Assembly (NCBI GenBank): GCA_027576995.1
Contig: JANBQC010000004.1
Coordinates: forward strand, 62,001 to 126,000
DNA length: 64,000 nucleotides
DNA from: Dimargaris cristalligena
Taxonomy: Eukaryota; Kickxellomycota; Dimargaritomycetes; Dimargaritales; Dimargaritaceae
Direction of reading: 5' to 3'
Shown here in pieces: positions 55,420-64,000 of this stretch. Each line of letters starts with the position of its first letter. Positions within the stretch are counted from its first letter, which is position 1. Under the pieces are notes generated by a model, which worked only from the letters and a program-made list of their open reading frames with translations, did not search any database and had not been told where the DNA came from. The translations under genes were made by a program, and so were the position numbers.

Positions 55420-55911
55420 ATGTCGTTCCTCGGTCTTCGCACCACTCTGACCCGCACGCTATCCCAGCCGTTTGCCCTGGTCCGCCGGGCCCAGAGTTCC
55501 TACCAGCGGCCACCCGGCCAGCCGCAACCGCTGTCGAGCATCGTGGAATCTTCTTCCCATCTCCAACCCCGCATGCACACCCTTAACCAGTACCAAGTGC
55601 GTTTCTCGCGGGGTGCGCTTTACGATCCCCGTTCCCTCGATGAACGGCTCCACCAGCGCAAGACTCCCGCCAATAAACTGCGTCGTAACCCCCAAAGCGA
55701 TCGGTTTACCGCCAAGAAAATGAACCCACTGCACGAGTACAAGAGTATCAATATGCTGAGCAATTACGTGTCCGTTATGGGTCGCATTAAACCCCGTACC
55801 CAGACCGGTCTAACCAACAAGAACCAGCGCCTTGTAGCTAAGGCTATTCGCCGGGCTCGCTCCTTCGGGTTATTGCCCATTACTTACAAGGCCCACGCCA
55901 AGTTCTTTTAA
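55420..55911 (+). CDS. Mitochondrial small-subunit ribosomal protein bS18m
   Basis: A 163-residue basic protein. Residues 1-30 (MSFLGLRTTLTRTLSQPF onward) look like a matrix-targeting presequence, rich in Arg, Ser and Thr and lacking acids. The C-terminal half carries the bS18 signature: a hydrophobic/aromatic helix LHEYKSINMLSNYVSVMGRI, then KPRTQTGLTNKNQRLVAKAIRRARSFGLLP, the region that contacts 16S-type rRNA and bS6. The yeast orthologue is Rsm18. The ATG at 55420 is preferred to an in-frame upstream start, which would add a hydrophobic stretch not expected in this family. It is convergent with the complex I subunit gene 446 bases away. Confidence 0.92.
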   Translation: MSFLGLRTTLTRTLSQPFALVRRAQSSYQRPPGQPQPLSSIVESSSHLQPRMHTLNQYQVRFSRGALYDPRSLDERLHQRKTPANKLRRNPQSDRFTAKKMNPLHEYKSINMLSNYVSVMGRIKPRTQTGLTNKNQRLVAKAIRRARSFGLLPITYKAHAKFF

Positions 55912-56356
55912 ACGCATTGGTCTATAGATCATCATGAGGCCTGCGCTGGATTACATATCAATTCAGACTATTCTTCCGGGGATACGAGACCGGTTATTAT
56001 TCTTATTTTAATAAAAAGGAACCTAGTCGCTTAGATTAATAAATAGTTTGGTCTTTACACCTAATCTCTTCAATTCCCTAGGTGCTATTACTGTGCCCAT
56101 CCAATAGGGCCAACTCAGTTCTCTATACTTAATGGGGTCAGGTGAAAATCGGCCTGGTTTATATGATACATCAAAATAAAATAAAAATCATTCTCTAGGC
56201 GAAGTGGGTAAAGAAGGTGCTTGCAAGCGGCTGGTCCATAATTAACGGTAAAATAAGGCCCCCCAGTGGGGCGGGGCTAGAGAGGCAGGCGCAGTCCGAG
56301 TCGGAGCATTCGGGATACCATATGCAGCCTGGATCGGGGACGGGGAGGTATTATTT
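55912..56356. other. Intergenic, convergent 3' flanks of bS18m and the complex I subunit
   Basis: AT-rich with ATAAAA-type sequences at 56010 and 56173 that could be polyadenylation signals. Confidence 0.55.
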
Positions 56357-56850
56357 CTACTCGGCGCTCTGCTCATCCTGCAGGGCCTTTTCACGCTTCT
56401 CGCGCATCAGCATCAGCTCCTTGTACCGCATATTGAAGATGAGTTCCTGGTCTTCACGGAACCCCTTATACCAGTAGCCGAGGCCTCCACCCAGGGTCAT
56501 GTAGATGCTGTATCCGGTCATGCCTGTGGAGGGGAAGTAATAAACGGGGGACCATATAGAAGAGCTGACAGTGGGTTTGTTAATAGGGGTATGGTGAATG
56601 CAGTAGCCTGGGTAGAACATATGGGAAAGGATTGTTGCGGGGGATAGGTAGGTCGTACGGGCCAGTTTCCTAGCGACCCGAATCGTATAGGGTTGTGATT
56701 GTACGCAGGCTCTGCTGGTCGTGGTCATGGGAGGGGTATGGAAGGAAGATTGCACTTACTTTCAAAGAAGGGACGGTTCATCAGCCCCATGGAGAACATA
56801 CGGCCAAAGAAGCCGAAGCCCATACCAGTCAGGATAGCGGTGAAGGACAT
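56357..56850 (-). CDS. Small complex I accessory subunit, NUXM/NDUFC2-like (two exons)
   Basis: Exons 56850-56760 and 56523-56357 flank a 236-nt intron with GTAAGT and CCACAG borders; the product has 85 residues. Residues about 5-22 (AILTGMGFGFFGRMFSMG) and about 33-48 (YSIYMTLGGGLGYWYK) could be two membrane helices, followed by a charged helix with KELMLMREKREKAL. The order RxFSxGL, RPFFE, then GGGLGYW fits the fungal 14-kDa NADH:ubiquinone oxidoreductase subunit NUXM as I remember it. It would sit in the inner-membrane arm of complex I. The alternative is a small ATP synthase or TIM/MICOS subunit of similar shape. The presence of complex I would exclude a Saccharomyces-type respiratory chain. 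Confidence 0.6.
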
Positions 56851-58106
56851 GTTGGTGGGTGTTGCGGAGGGGACTGCAGAAGAGTGTGTGGGGAGGGGGA
56901 AAGTGTTGGCGGGGGGGATCTAGCCGGGGAGAGCGGGAATTAAATAAAAGAGCTTGAATTTCGCTGGAATGGACAATGAAGATGCGGAGGATTGATGGAA
57001 AGTACGAGCAGCTGGATTCACCGGTGGGGGGAGTTTGTGTGCTTCGATCGGAATGGGTAGATTATGTGGTGGTCTGGCTATTCCAACTGCCCCCATTCAT
57101 TTCCTCTCGCTCTCTCTCTCTCGCTCTCTCTCTCTCGCTCTCTCTCTCTCGTTCATGCAATGGGTATTAATGACGCTGGACGGGGCCCTCCATATTTAGT
57201 AGTGGGGGAAGAGGCCTCCTAGCTTAGCAGGCCACAAGGCATATGGGTGAGTAATGTAATACACCCTTTTCTCCCCATTCTAGCCTACAGGGTGAAATAT
57301 ATATTAGGTCACCTGACTACCTAAAGACCCCGTCAGACTAGGGGAATCAATGCAATTTCGGCTCACGTTACCACCATGGCAAACCCGTGACCTCCTGGGG
57401 GACAGTGGATGAAACCTCCCATAGCTGAGACAATCTCCGGCCTAGACCATCCATTTGCATACTGCATATAACCCACGCCCACGCTAACTGAGTTTCTCGC
57501 ATTGGCAGTGAAAAAATTTTACTAGCGAAAAAAGGGAACAGAAATGTACAGGTGTAATCTGCCACGGTTCACTATGGGAGATTTTAGATTCTACAGGCAC
57601 TCGTCAGGCTATTTTTTTCACCGTTGGAAAAAGAACAGACGTTACTACATACACCGGATTCTGGTTATTTGGCCCTCTTTAGCCCTACCGGCTCACTATA
57701 GGCGCCATATGCTATGGAGAGGGGGTAGTGGCGACATTATTGTATAGCGGCGGCTACACCCGTGTAGAAAAAAAATAAGCGGGCAGGAATTTAAAAGTAC
57801 CCATGGGTCGAGGAAATGGGCGGGAAGCGGGGCCTCTCAATGGCTGATTATAGAGGGTTACGGGGGGAGAGTCTCATTAAATGCGCGAGCATAGTAGCCA
57901 GGAAAAAGTGGGTGGGTGGTGGGGAAGTTCTATTAGTAGGGCCTTGGGCCCAGGGCCGATCTGATTTCCTCCTCTTTTAGTTTCTGTTGCAACGGTTTTT
58001 ACCTACTTGCTTCGTTTGGTGATCGTAACCACACACACTGTGCATCTGTGCCTATACCCCGTATCCTCCCTTTAACTATACGCTATTTCGTGTAGTTGTG
58101 TGAATC
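56851..58106. other. Divergent intergenic region between the complex I subunit and uS4
   Basis: Contains a 14-bp CT-rich tandem repeat at 57104-57152. The final 100 bases before uS4 are pyrimidine-rich, as usual for ribosomal protein promoters. No gene recognised. Confidence 0.6.
57104..57152. repeat. CT-rich minisatellite, 14-bp unit
   Basis: Unit TCGCTCTCTCTCTC repeated about three and a half times; the TCG interruptions fall every 14 bases. Confidence 0.9.
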
Positions 58107-59077
58107 ATGCCCCCCAGAAACTGCTCCAAGACCTACAAGGTCCCCCGTCGCCCTTTCGAAAAGGAGCGTCTGGACCAGGAACTGAAGCTGGTCGGTGAAT
58201 ACGGCCTCCGCTGCAAGCGCGAGATCTGGCGTGTGGCCTACACCCTGTCCAACATCCGTCGTGCCGCCCGTGAGCTGCTCACTCTGGAGGCCAAGGATCC
58301 CCGCCGTCTGTTCGAAGGTAACGCTCTGATCCGTCGTCTGATCCGCATCGGAGTGCTCGACGAATCCAAGGCCAAGCTCGATTACGTGCTGGGTCTGAAG
58401 ATCGAGGACTTTTTGGAACGCCGTCTGCAGACCCAGGTCTTCAAGCTCGGTCTTGCCAAGTCCATCCACCACGCCCGTGTGCTGATCCGCCAGCGTCACA
58501 TCCGGTAAGTCTCACTTTGCATCTGTTTCGCGCTGCCCGCTGAATCGAGTCGGCTGCTCGGTTCCTTCATCTCTTTTCACTTGTCTATTATTATTTTATA
58601 TATTTATTTGTTACCGCCTCCTTGGTTATACTAGGCAGTGGTATATTCTTACTCGAGGGGGCAGGTCGTAGAGTATTTTTACTACTACTACTGGAGCACA
58701 CCCCCCAATGTCCCTTCCCTTGGATTATCTCTAGTGGAATTACCTCCCCCTTTTCCGTTCAGATATATTCTTCCCGATTTGATGGAACCCTGATCCTTAC
58801 ATTTCGGGTCGGCATGGCCCTTTTTATTGACCATCCGAGATCCACAACTAACCCCATTACCCATCTCTCACTCTATCCCTCCTCGGTATTATTTCCCCTC
58901 TCCAGCGTCGGCAAGCAGATGGTCAACGTGCCTTCTTTCATCGTCCGTCTGGACTCCCAGAAGCACATTGACTTCGCCATCACCTCGCCCTTCGGCGGCG
59001 GCCGCCCCGGCCGCGTCAAGCGCAAGAAGCTCCGTAACGCTAACGCCAGCGGTGATGCTGACGAAGATGAGGAATAA
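58107..59077 (+). CDS. RPS9: Cytosolic small-subunit ribosomal protein uS4 (S9)
   Basis: Exons 58107-58504 and 58906-59077 are joined across a 401-nt intron (GTAAGT donor, CTCCAG acceptor) to give 189 residues. It begins [20 protein letters not shown] and has the S4 RNA-binding motif [20 protein letters not shown], followed by the split sequence [20 protein letters not shown]. The conserved [21 protein letters not shown] tail is present, then a short acidic end. It binds 18S rRNA near the decoding site as an early assembly protein. The intron interrupts the S4 domain near its end. Codons are extremely C/G-biased. AATAAA lies at 59308, about 230 bases past the stop. Confidence 0.98.
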
Positions 59078-60742
59078 ACGTACCACCACCACAACTCTAC
59101 AAGCTTTTAAAACTGTGTGTGTGGTGCCTAGGGCCCCGTTTTCTACCCTGGGCGAAGCCACCTATCCCCCACTACTCTTACCCTACCCTAACCCCCCATC
59201 TCCTCTCTTCCGCCCCTTCGCTCAACCCTTCCCCCTCCATATTCCCTCCTGTGTCGTGTCGTTATCATATGTACCTCTTCGCTTTTGTTTTATTCGGTGG
59301 TTTTAAAATAAAGGCCGGTGGTGTTTTTACCCTATATACCGACATACCGCAGCAATCCCCTCTCCCATATTTTCTTTACTTGGTCTTATCTCCCTTAAAC
59401 ACTTGAATTAAGCCTGGTGCCTTGGATGTTATCTAAATAACGATATACCATGTTAATATTACTACTGTTCTTACACCCTCGTCCCTATACACACAACTCA
59501 CACACTACATATTGGGTAGAGCCTCTGCAGTCTAGTAGTGGTCATGGTTGAGGACCTACCGTGGTGTAGGAGGGTTACTCTCTACTAAGCGAGCGATAGT
59601 AATAGTGGTTACTGCGAATGAAATTGTCTCATTAAACGGGGTTTCAATATGCCCTATAGAGCCAACTCTTAGCGAGGTTTGGTGGATGTCTGGAGCCCCG
59701 CTCAATGAGATGAAACCCTTACTGGCTTATCCTTCCGATTTACTGGCTACTGCCTTGTTTCGGTCCGAGTTTAATACGAGAAATCGACAGCCTAGATCCG
59801 ACCGGATTGTCCGTTGTTCGAGACCCTTGTTGGTACAAGATCCATTGTCTAGTGCGCTTAATAGTAGGCTATATCGACCGGAGGCGAGAGTGTCTAAAAA
59901 TACGGGAGCCCCCCCGTTGGCTAGAGGTGTAGAGAACGGAGGGAGATGGGGAAATATACGGAATTGCGATTACCCCTTATCAACAAAAGCTAGGGTGTTC
60001 AAGGGAGGGCAGGCCATAGTAAACGCCTATCGAATCTAACCATGGATTCTTTGTCATGATGGGCGGCAAGAACAGCAGCGATGGATACTCTGAAGAGAAA
60101 AATAGGTAAACTAATGGGGCTTTCCCTCCTCACCTAGAGTCTGTGTCTATACTGCGATTTTCCTAGCATTTAAACCCACTCCCAATTCGATACAAAGGGT
60201 GAATATCAGGTGTTGGGATCCACTGGATTTGCCCCTCCCCCCCACCAGTGCCCCCTCCTACTCAGGAAATTCGCTTTGGTCGTCGCTAATGAACGCTGGC
60301 GAATGGATAACATTCAAGATTTCGTAGCCGTAGCCGCCCCCCTCCTTTCAGAGGTATTTTGATCGAGGGTGTGGGAGATGTTCAACCAAGCTGTATCGCA
60401 AAAGGTTCGTTAGATGAGGAAAATCCTGTTAGTAAAAACGATACCCCTGATTATTTTCCCCTACGCATCTCAATTTAACTCTTATACAATTGGTCCGAAT
60501 TTCACCCACATGCTTAAGGCGGCGTCAAGCACATGGCAGATGAAACATCATAAAGAAGCGGAGTATCGTAACCCCCACTGTAGCTTCCTTTATCTGGGCC
60601 ATTCAGATCCCTGAAGGATTGAATCGGGGAGTATCACTGTAGACACTGTTAAGTGTTACCCTCCGAGTTAGTAAGGGTGTGTGTGGTAGGGCGGTTGAGT
60701 CGCTGGGGTGGGCAGCTCTCCCACCTTCGCAGGTCTAGGCGG
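59078..60742. other. Intergenic after uS4, including MITE copy D
   Basis: Contains an AATAAA at 59308 and MITE copy D. A 163-codon open frame at 59548-60039 has no ATG-led support, domain or bias and is not annotated. Confidence 0.55.
60372..60508 (+). mobile_element. MITE copy D (137 bp, degenerate)
   Basis: Begins TGGGAGATGTTC and ends GAATTTCACCCA, with the CTGTAT and TTATACA inner words of the inverted repeats still visible. The interior has diverged more than the other copies, and flanking TA is no longer intact. Likely the oldest copy in the window. Confidence 0.7.
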
Positions 60743-60750
60743 TATAAATA
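60743..60750 (+). promoter_or_regulatory. TATA box upstream of the small cationic secreted protein gene
   Basis: TATAAATA, 529 bases before the ATG at 61279. A MITE lies between them, so the leader is either long and spliced or interrupted by the insertion. Confidence 0.45.
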
Positions 60751-61278
60751 CCCCATGTTCGCTCTCTTCCATAGCCATCATTAACACCAAGATTCATTTC
60801 TATATATCTCCACCATACACTTCCTCGACATTTTACTTACCTCGCACATCCGCCGATTGCATACATAGCAACCCCTTTTCAACGATTTCTCAACTTCCTC
60901 AACCCTCATTAAGTAAGGCAATCCACCTATTTAAACACCCCCCCCTCACTCAATACTATCGGCTCGTTCTTGCAGGCGGAGTAGTATAATATTCACCCTC
61001 ACCATTAATTCAAACCTACCAATATATATATGGGTGAAATTCAAACCAGCTGTATAAGGGCTTACATAATACGTATATGGGCGAATATATGAGAGAATAC
61101 CTTTTAACCAGTAACATTGGCCTCATCCAATGGATTTTTCGTTATACAGCCTGAATGAACCTCTCCCACATCTTTTCCCTACCGTTGATTTCTAACCTCC
61201 CCCATTCCACCTTTGTATCGCGCCCCTCTCCCGCCGATTCTCCAGGTTTTTTTTTTATTTTAAAAAAACTCCTCAACC
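60751..61278. other. 5' flank of the small cationic secreted protein gene
   Basis: CA- and CT-rich leader-like DNA from 60751 to about 61020, then MITE copy E, then a pyrimidine-rich stretch ending in a T run next to an A run just before the ATG. Confidence 0.5.
61031..61168 (-). mobile_element. MITE copy E (138 bp, inverted relative to the others)
   Basis: Reads as the reverse complement of copies A-C: it begins TGGGTGAAATTC and ends GAACCTCTCCCA. TA precedes it on the left; the right flank is CA. It sits 110 bases upstream of the small secreted protein's ATG. Confidence 0.85.
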
Positions 61279-61599
61279 ATGCGCTTCCATTTACTGCTCG
61301 TCCTCTCCGTCGTGTGCCTCATGGCGACTGCTTCTACTCACCCCAACGTACTAGTGCGCCGCCAGGGAGGTGAATTAAGTAAGGCCGGAAAGAGCCTAGG
61401 AGAGGCTGCTGGTCATATGGGTAAAGCCATCACGGGGGCTGCTAAGAGTTCATACAACAAAGTCGAAAATAAAGTTGCAGGGGGTATTGCCCGGGTGAAT
61501 TCCATCACCAACAAAATTAAAGGCGCTGCCAAGGGGGCCCGCCAGAGTTTGGGCGAGAAGATAGAGCAAAAGGGTAGAGTAATCGCCGGCAAGAAATAA
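61279..61599 (+). CDS. Small secreted cationic protein, 106 residues
   Basis: Residues 1-19 are a signal peptide (MRFHLLLVLSVVCLMATAS), then THPNVLV and RR at 28-29, a possible Kex2 site. The predicted mature part (about 77 residues) is Gly/Ala/Lys/Ser-rich with no Cys or Trp. It has GKSLGEAAGHMGKAITGAAK and IKGAAKGARQSLGEKIEQK, two similar blocks that would form amphipathic cationic helices. No family is recognised. Membrane-active peptide, LEA-like protectant or effector are all possible; the sequence does not decide. The ATG at 61279 directly starts the signal peptide. A (TA)n tract lies about 16 bases past the stop and AATAAA follows near 61716. Confidence 0.75.
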   Translation: MRFHLLLVLSVVCLMATASTHPNVLVRRQGGELSKAGKSLGEAAGHMGKAITGAAKSSYNKVENKVAGGIARVNSITNKIKGAAKGARQSLGEKIEQKGRVIAGKK

Positions 61600-61615
61600 A
61601 CCAGCTTCCATTTTT

Positions 61616-61640
61616 AATATATATATATATATATATTATA
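61616..61640. repeat. (TA)n tract at the 3' end of the small secreted protein gene
   Basis: About 12 TA units starting 16 bases after the stop codon, ahead of an AATAAA near 61716. Fits a UAUAUA efficiency element plus positioning element. Confidence 0.85.
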
Positions 61641-62111
61641 GCCTGGCCATTGCCCTCATATTCATTTTTTTAAAATTCCGTTTTATGCATTCGCTACTTT
61701 GGCCGGCTCTGCATCAATAAAGCACTATCATTAACTTCCATTTGGACTCGGGATACTGTAATTTAAAGTTTAGCGGCAGTCCTAGCATCTAATAGAGGGG
61801 CGATCTGGTCGGCAGAAGGACTTCCTGGAACTATGGTCGGCACTATTGTCGGTCGACTCGATCTGAAGGGGGTCATAACGTAAAAATCTCAGTATACAAC
61901 TCGCCCGAAGTAAGATTATTGGGGGCTAAAACAAAGCCAGACTGCCTTTACTAATGGTACTATCTACCGATTTCCATGCAAGCCACTATATAGTCGCGGG
62001 TTTATTTTGGACCGTTCAATACTGACTGCCTACCTTATTAACCATTGTCGCCCTAATGAGGCATTATTATTAGCAGGTAAACAGTTTTTCTCAATATATT
62101 TCACAGCAATA
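61641..62111. other. Intergenic, no gene recognised
   Basis: AT-rich flank with an AATAAA near 61716, leading into the nested MITE pair. Confidence 0.55.
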
Positions 62112-62389
62112 TGGAAGTAGTTCAACTAGGCTGTATAACTAAAAATCCATTTGATGAGGCAAATACTACTAGTTGAAAATAAACCTCCTACCGATTTTCC
62201 CATGCACATACCAGATGGGAGAAGTTCATTCAGGCTGTATAATGAAAAATCCGTTGGGTGAGGCCAATATTACTGGTTAAAAGCTATTCTCACATATGTT
62301 CGCCCATACACGTATTATGAAAAGCCTTATACAGCTGGTTTGAATTTCATCCAGATAAAACCTTATACAGCCAAGCTGAACTTCACCCA
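62112..62389 (+). mobile_element. MITE copy F, split by copy G
   Basis: Left part 62112-62215 begins TGGAAGTAGTTC after TA; right part 62354-62389 ends GAACTTCACCCA before TA. Removing copy G and one GA leaves exactly 138 bp and restores the spacing of the interior cccat-aaaacc block seen in the other copies. Confidence 0.85.
62216..62353 (+). mobile_element. MITE copy G, inserted into copy F (138 bp)
   Basis: Begins TGGGAGAAGTTC and ends GAATTTCATCCA. It is flanked on both sides by GA, a two-base target duplication. It is closest to copy A in sequence and looks the least decayed, so it is probably among the youngest insertions here. Confidence 0.88.
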
Positions 62390-64000
62390 TATTATATTGG
62401 GGTAGACCTCTCTGTATTTATAAAGATAGCCGATTGTTAATTACTAGATGCGTACTAATGGCGGTAAAACCAATGCTACCTAATCGTGGTGCGGGAAACT
62501 CACTGGTGCCAACATGCACAGGAGAGTTGAATGGACTCCGCTGAGCGGTTGGGTTGATGCGATGTGCACTGTGAATGCCTCCCGAAATACCCAAGCTGGG
62601 GTTGGCTGTTGTCCATTCTCGGCCTCGCACTGCTACTGCCCATACTATTTAGTTTATGTATCCCCCTCCCCCTTACTCTGTCATTCCAAAACATAGAAGG
62701 AAATTCAGCGTCCTTGTCCACCCCTCCACTCATTCTCCTTTGAATACGGTGACCATTAAATTAAATTGCAATGGTTATATAAAGGAGCCGGACGCAACCC
62801 CCTGAGCCCACTATTTCGCGTGGACCTACACATTCCCCAAACCAAATCGTGCAGACAATGCGGCCCTGCTGGCACTCTGGAGGTTAATCAGTCTTATCTC
62901 ATGGGTACTATATATTTGTCATCCAGTGTATCTCGTTGTACAATAGATAGTGCTTTTTATATATTGCACGAGTCGATATCGGGAAAGCGACCATCCGAGA
63001 TGGCAAACTGGCGGGGAATGAGCGATAGTTTCACCAAGAGATATTAGCAGGTCAAATTCGTTGCCACAAACCCACCCACGGTGGTGGTCGACAGGCTTTA
63101 ACAATACATTAGGGCACGCCTCCACGCTTGGTTTATCCCCATACCTATGTGGGCCATTCCGAATTCCTGGTATATCTTTATAATGAATGCAGGTTCTCCA
63201 TGAGTAAGGAGGCTGGGGAAGGGCGGATCAATGCAAAATGCGGATAATGGGCTTCGTACTTATAAGCCCCATGCGGTGGTGCTCGGGGGCCAAAGGAGGA
63301 GAGGCGATTTGCGAAACGTCCTCGAGGCCAATTACTACCCAGCCCCCGACTTCCCAGAACCCATATCGGAAATTCGATGCCAAGCCTTGCCGTTGTGGTC
63401 GCCGTTTTCGTCGGTATCCCCTCCATAGGTATTGTCGGGAGTGAAGAGGGCAGTGTCCGGCTGGATCTCCATACCCGTGTCCTAGTAGCTCCTGTAATTT
63501 AGCATGGGGCCAAGGGGGGGCATCTACTATAGTATGAAGAGAGGAAAGCAACCGGAGGAGTAAGAATTGGTAAAGTGAATAACCCCGATGAACTTTTTAC
63601 AAAGTAGGGGCTGGTATTTAGTCTTGGTCGTATAGGCCGGAACAGCGATCCCATAATGGCCTTGAACTCAAGCCGCCATTTCCCCCCTTTGTTTGGCGGG
63701 GTCAGGTGCGTGCTTTGTAGCTCGCTCTATCATCCAATGCCAAGCGTTTAGTCCGATAATCGGCCAATAAAACGACCAACGGCGACTTCAGTATTCCCAT
63801 TGTAGGCTACTTGCCTTTTCCTCCATTCCCTTCTTCTTCCCTCCTCTTTCCCTTGTAGGCAGATGCATAGGTAGGAAGGAGCGTCCGGAGACCAGGGGGG
63901 GGTGGCTGTTCGGATGCGCCATTGGGACCCTTGCGCCACTAAACTCGGGTCCCCAAGCAATTTCTTCGCCATTGTCTTGGCTACCGCGGTCGCTGTCTCG
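62390..64000. other. Right-end intergenic DNA, no gene recognised
   Basis: No supported gene to the window edge. The final 250 bases have open, C/G-biased minus-strand frames in two registers and could be the end of a gene lying outside, but nothing identifies it. Confidence 0.4.

Noticed and set aside
59548..60039. A 163-codon plus-strand frame after uS4
   Set aside because: It opens with TTG rather than ATG, has no domain and lacks the third-position bias of neighbouring genes.
63748..64000. Open minus-strand frames at the right edge, possibly the end of a gene outside
   Set aside because: Two registers are equally open and neither shows a motif or splice site that decides, so no gene is called.
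1..64000. CRISPR arrays, bacterial operons, ribosome binding sites and rRNA genes
   Set aside because: No regularly spaced direct repeats with unique spacers and no prokaryotic gene organisation; spliced genes and fungal protein families exclude a bacterial origin.

Overview
This window looks like nuclear DNA of a filamentous or early-diverging fungus. Genes are separated by 0.4-2 kb, and one 9 kb stretch is empty. Introns are short with GTAAG-type donors, and one carries a TACTAAC branch site. The protein set is eukaryotic and fungal: INO80 ATPase, citrate synthase, ribosomal protein uS4, mitoribosomal proteins mL60 and bS18m, a small complex I subunit, and several secreted proteins without recognisable homologues. 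A FANCE-like Fanconi protein and an ACAA2-type thiolase, both missing from budding yeast, argue against Saccharomycotina. My guess is an early-diverging lineage such as Zoopagomycota, but the sequence alone does not prove that.

Layout. 1-6 kb: two minus-strand regulatory genes, an FHA-domain protein cut by the left edge and a class I cyclic nucleotide phosphodiesterase. 6-15.3 kb: gene-poor, with pyrimidine-rich promoter DNA and three copies of a 138-bp MITE. 15.5-22.1 kb: a secreted Lys/Arg-rich protein and a nine-exon tandem-RRM RNA-binding protein. 23.3-26.3 kb: a tandem pair of one unknown protein family, the first copy a pseudogene and the second intact. 27.8-32.8 kb: an LPLAT acyltransferase and mitochondrial citrate synthase. 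33.8-35.4 kb: a two-exon F-box protein. 38.3-41.1 kb: mL60 and the FANCE-like gene, divergently transcribed. 43-48.6 kb: INO80. 50.9-59.1 kb: a secreted Gly/Pro/Ser/Tyr-rich protein, mitochondrial 3-ketoacyl-CoA thiolase, bS18m, a NUXM/NDUFC2-like subunit and uS4. 59-64 kb: a small cationic secreted protein and four more MITE copies, one nested inside another.

How the genes relate. Five of about eighteen genes serve mitochondria (TCA cycle entry, beta-oxidation, mitoribosome, complex I), and three of these are consecutive. INO80 and the FANCE-like protein concern chromatin and DNA crosslink repair. I see no operon-like coupling.

The most unusual items are the decayed and intact paralogue pair, the MITE family with a clean nested insertion, the FANCE-like gene, the three novel secreted proteins, and (TA)n tracts that repeatedly sit just after stop codons. 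I found no tRNA, rRNA, CRISPR array or autonomous transposase.
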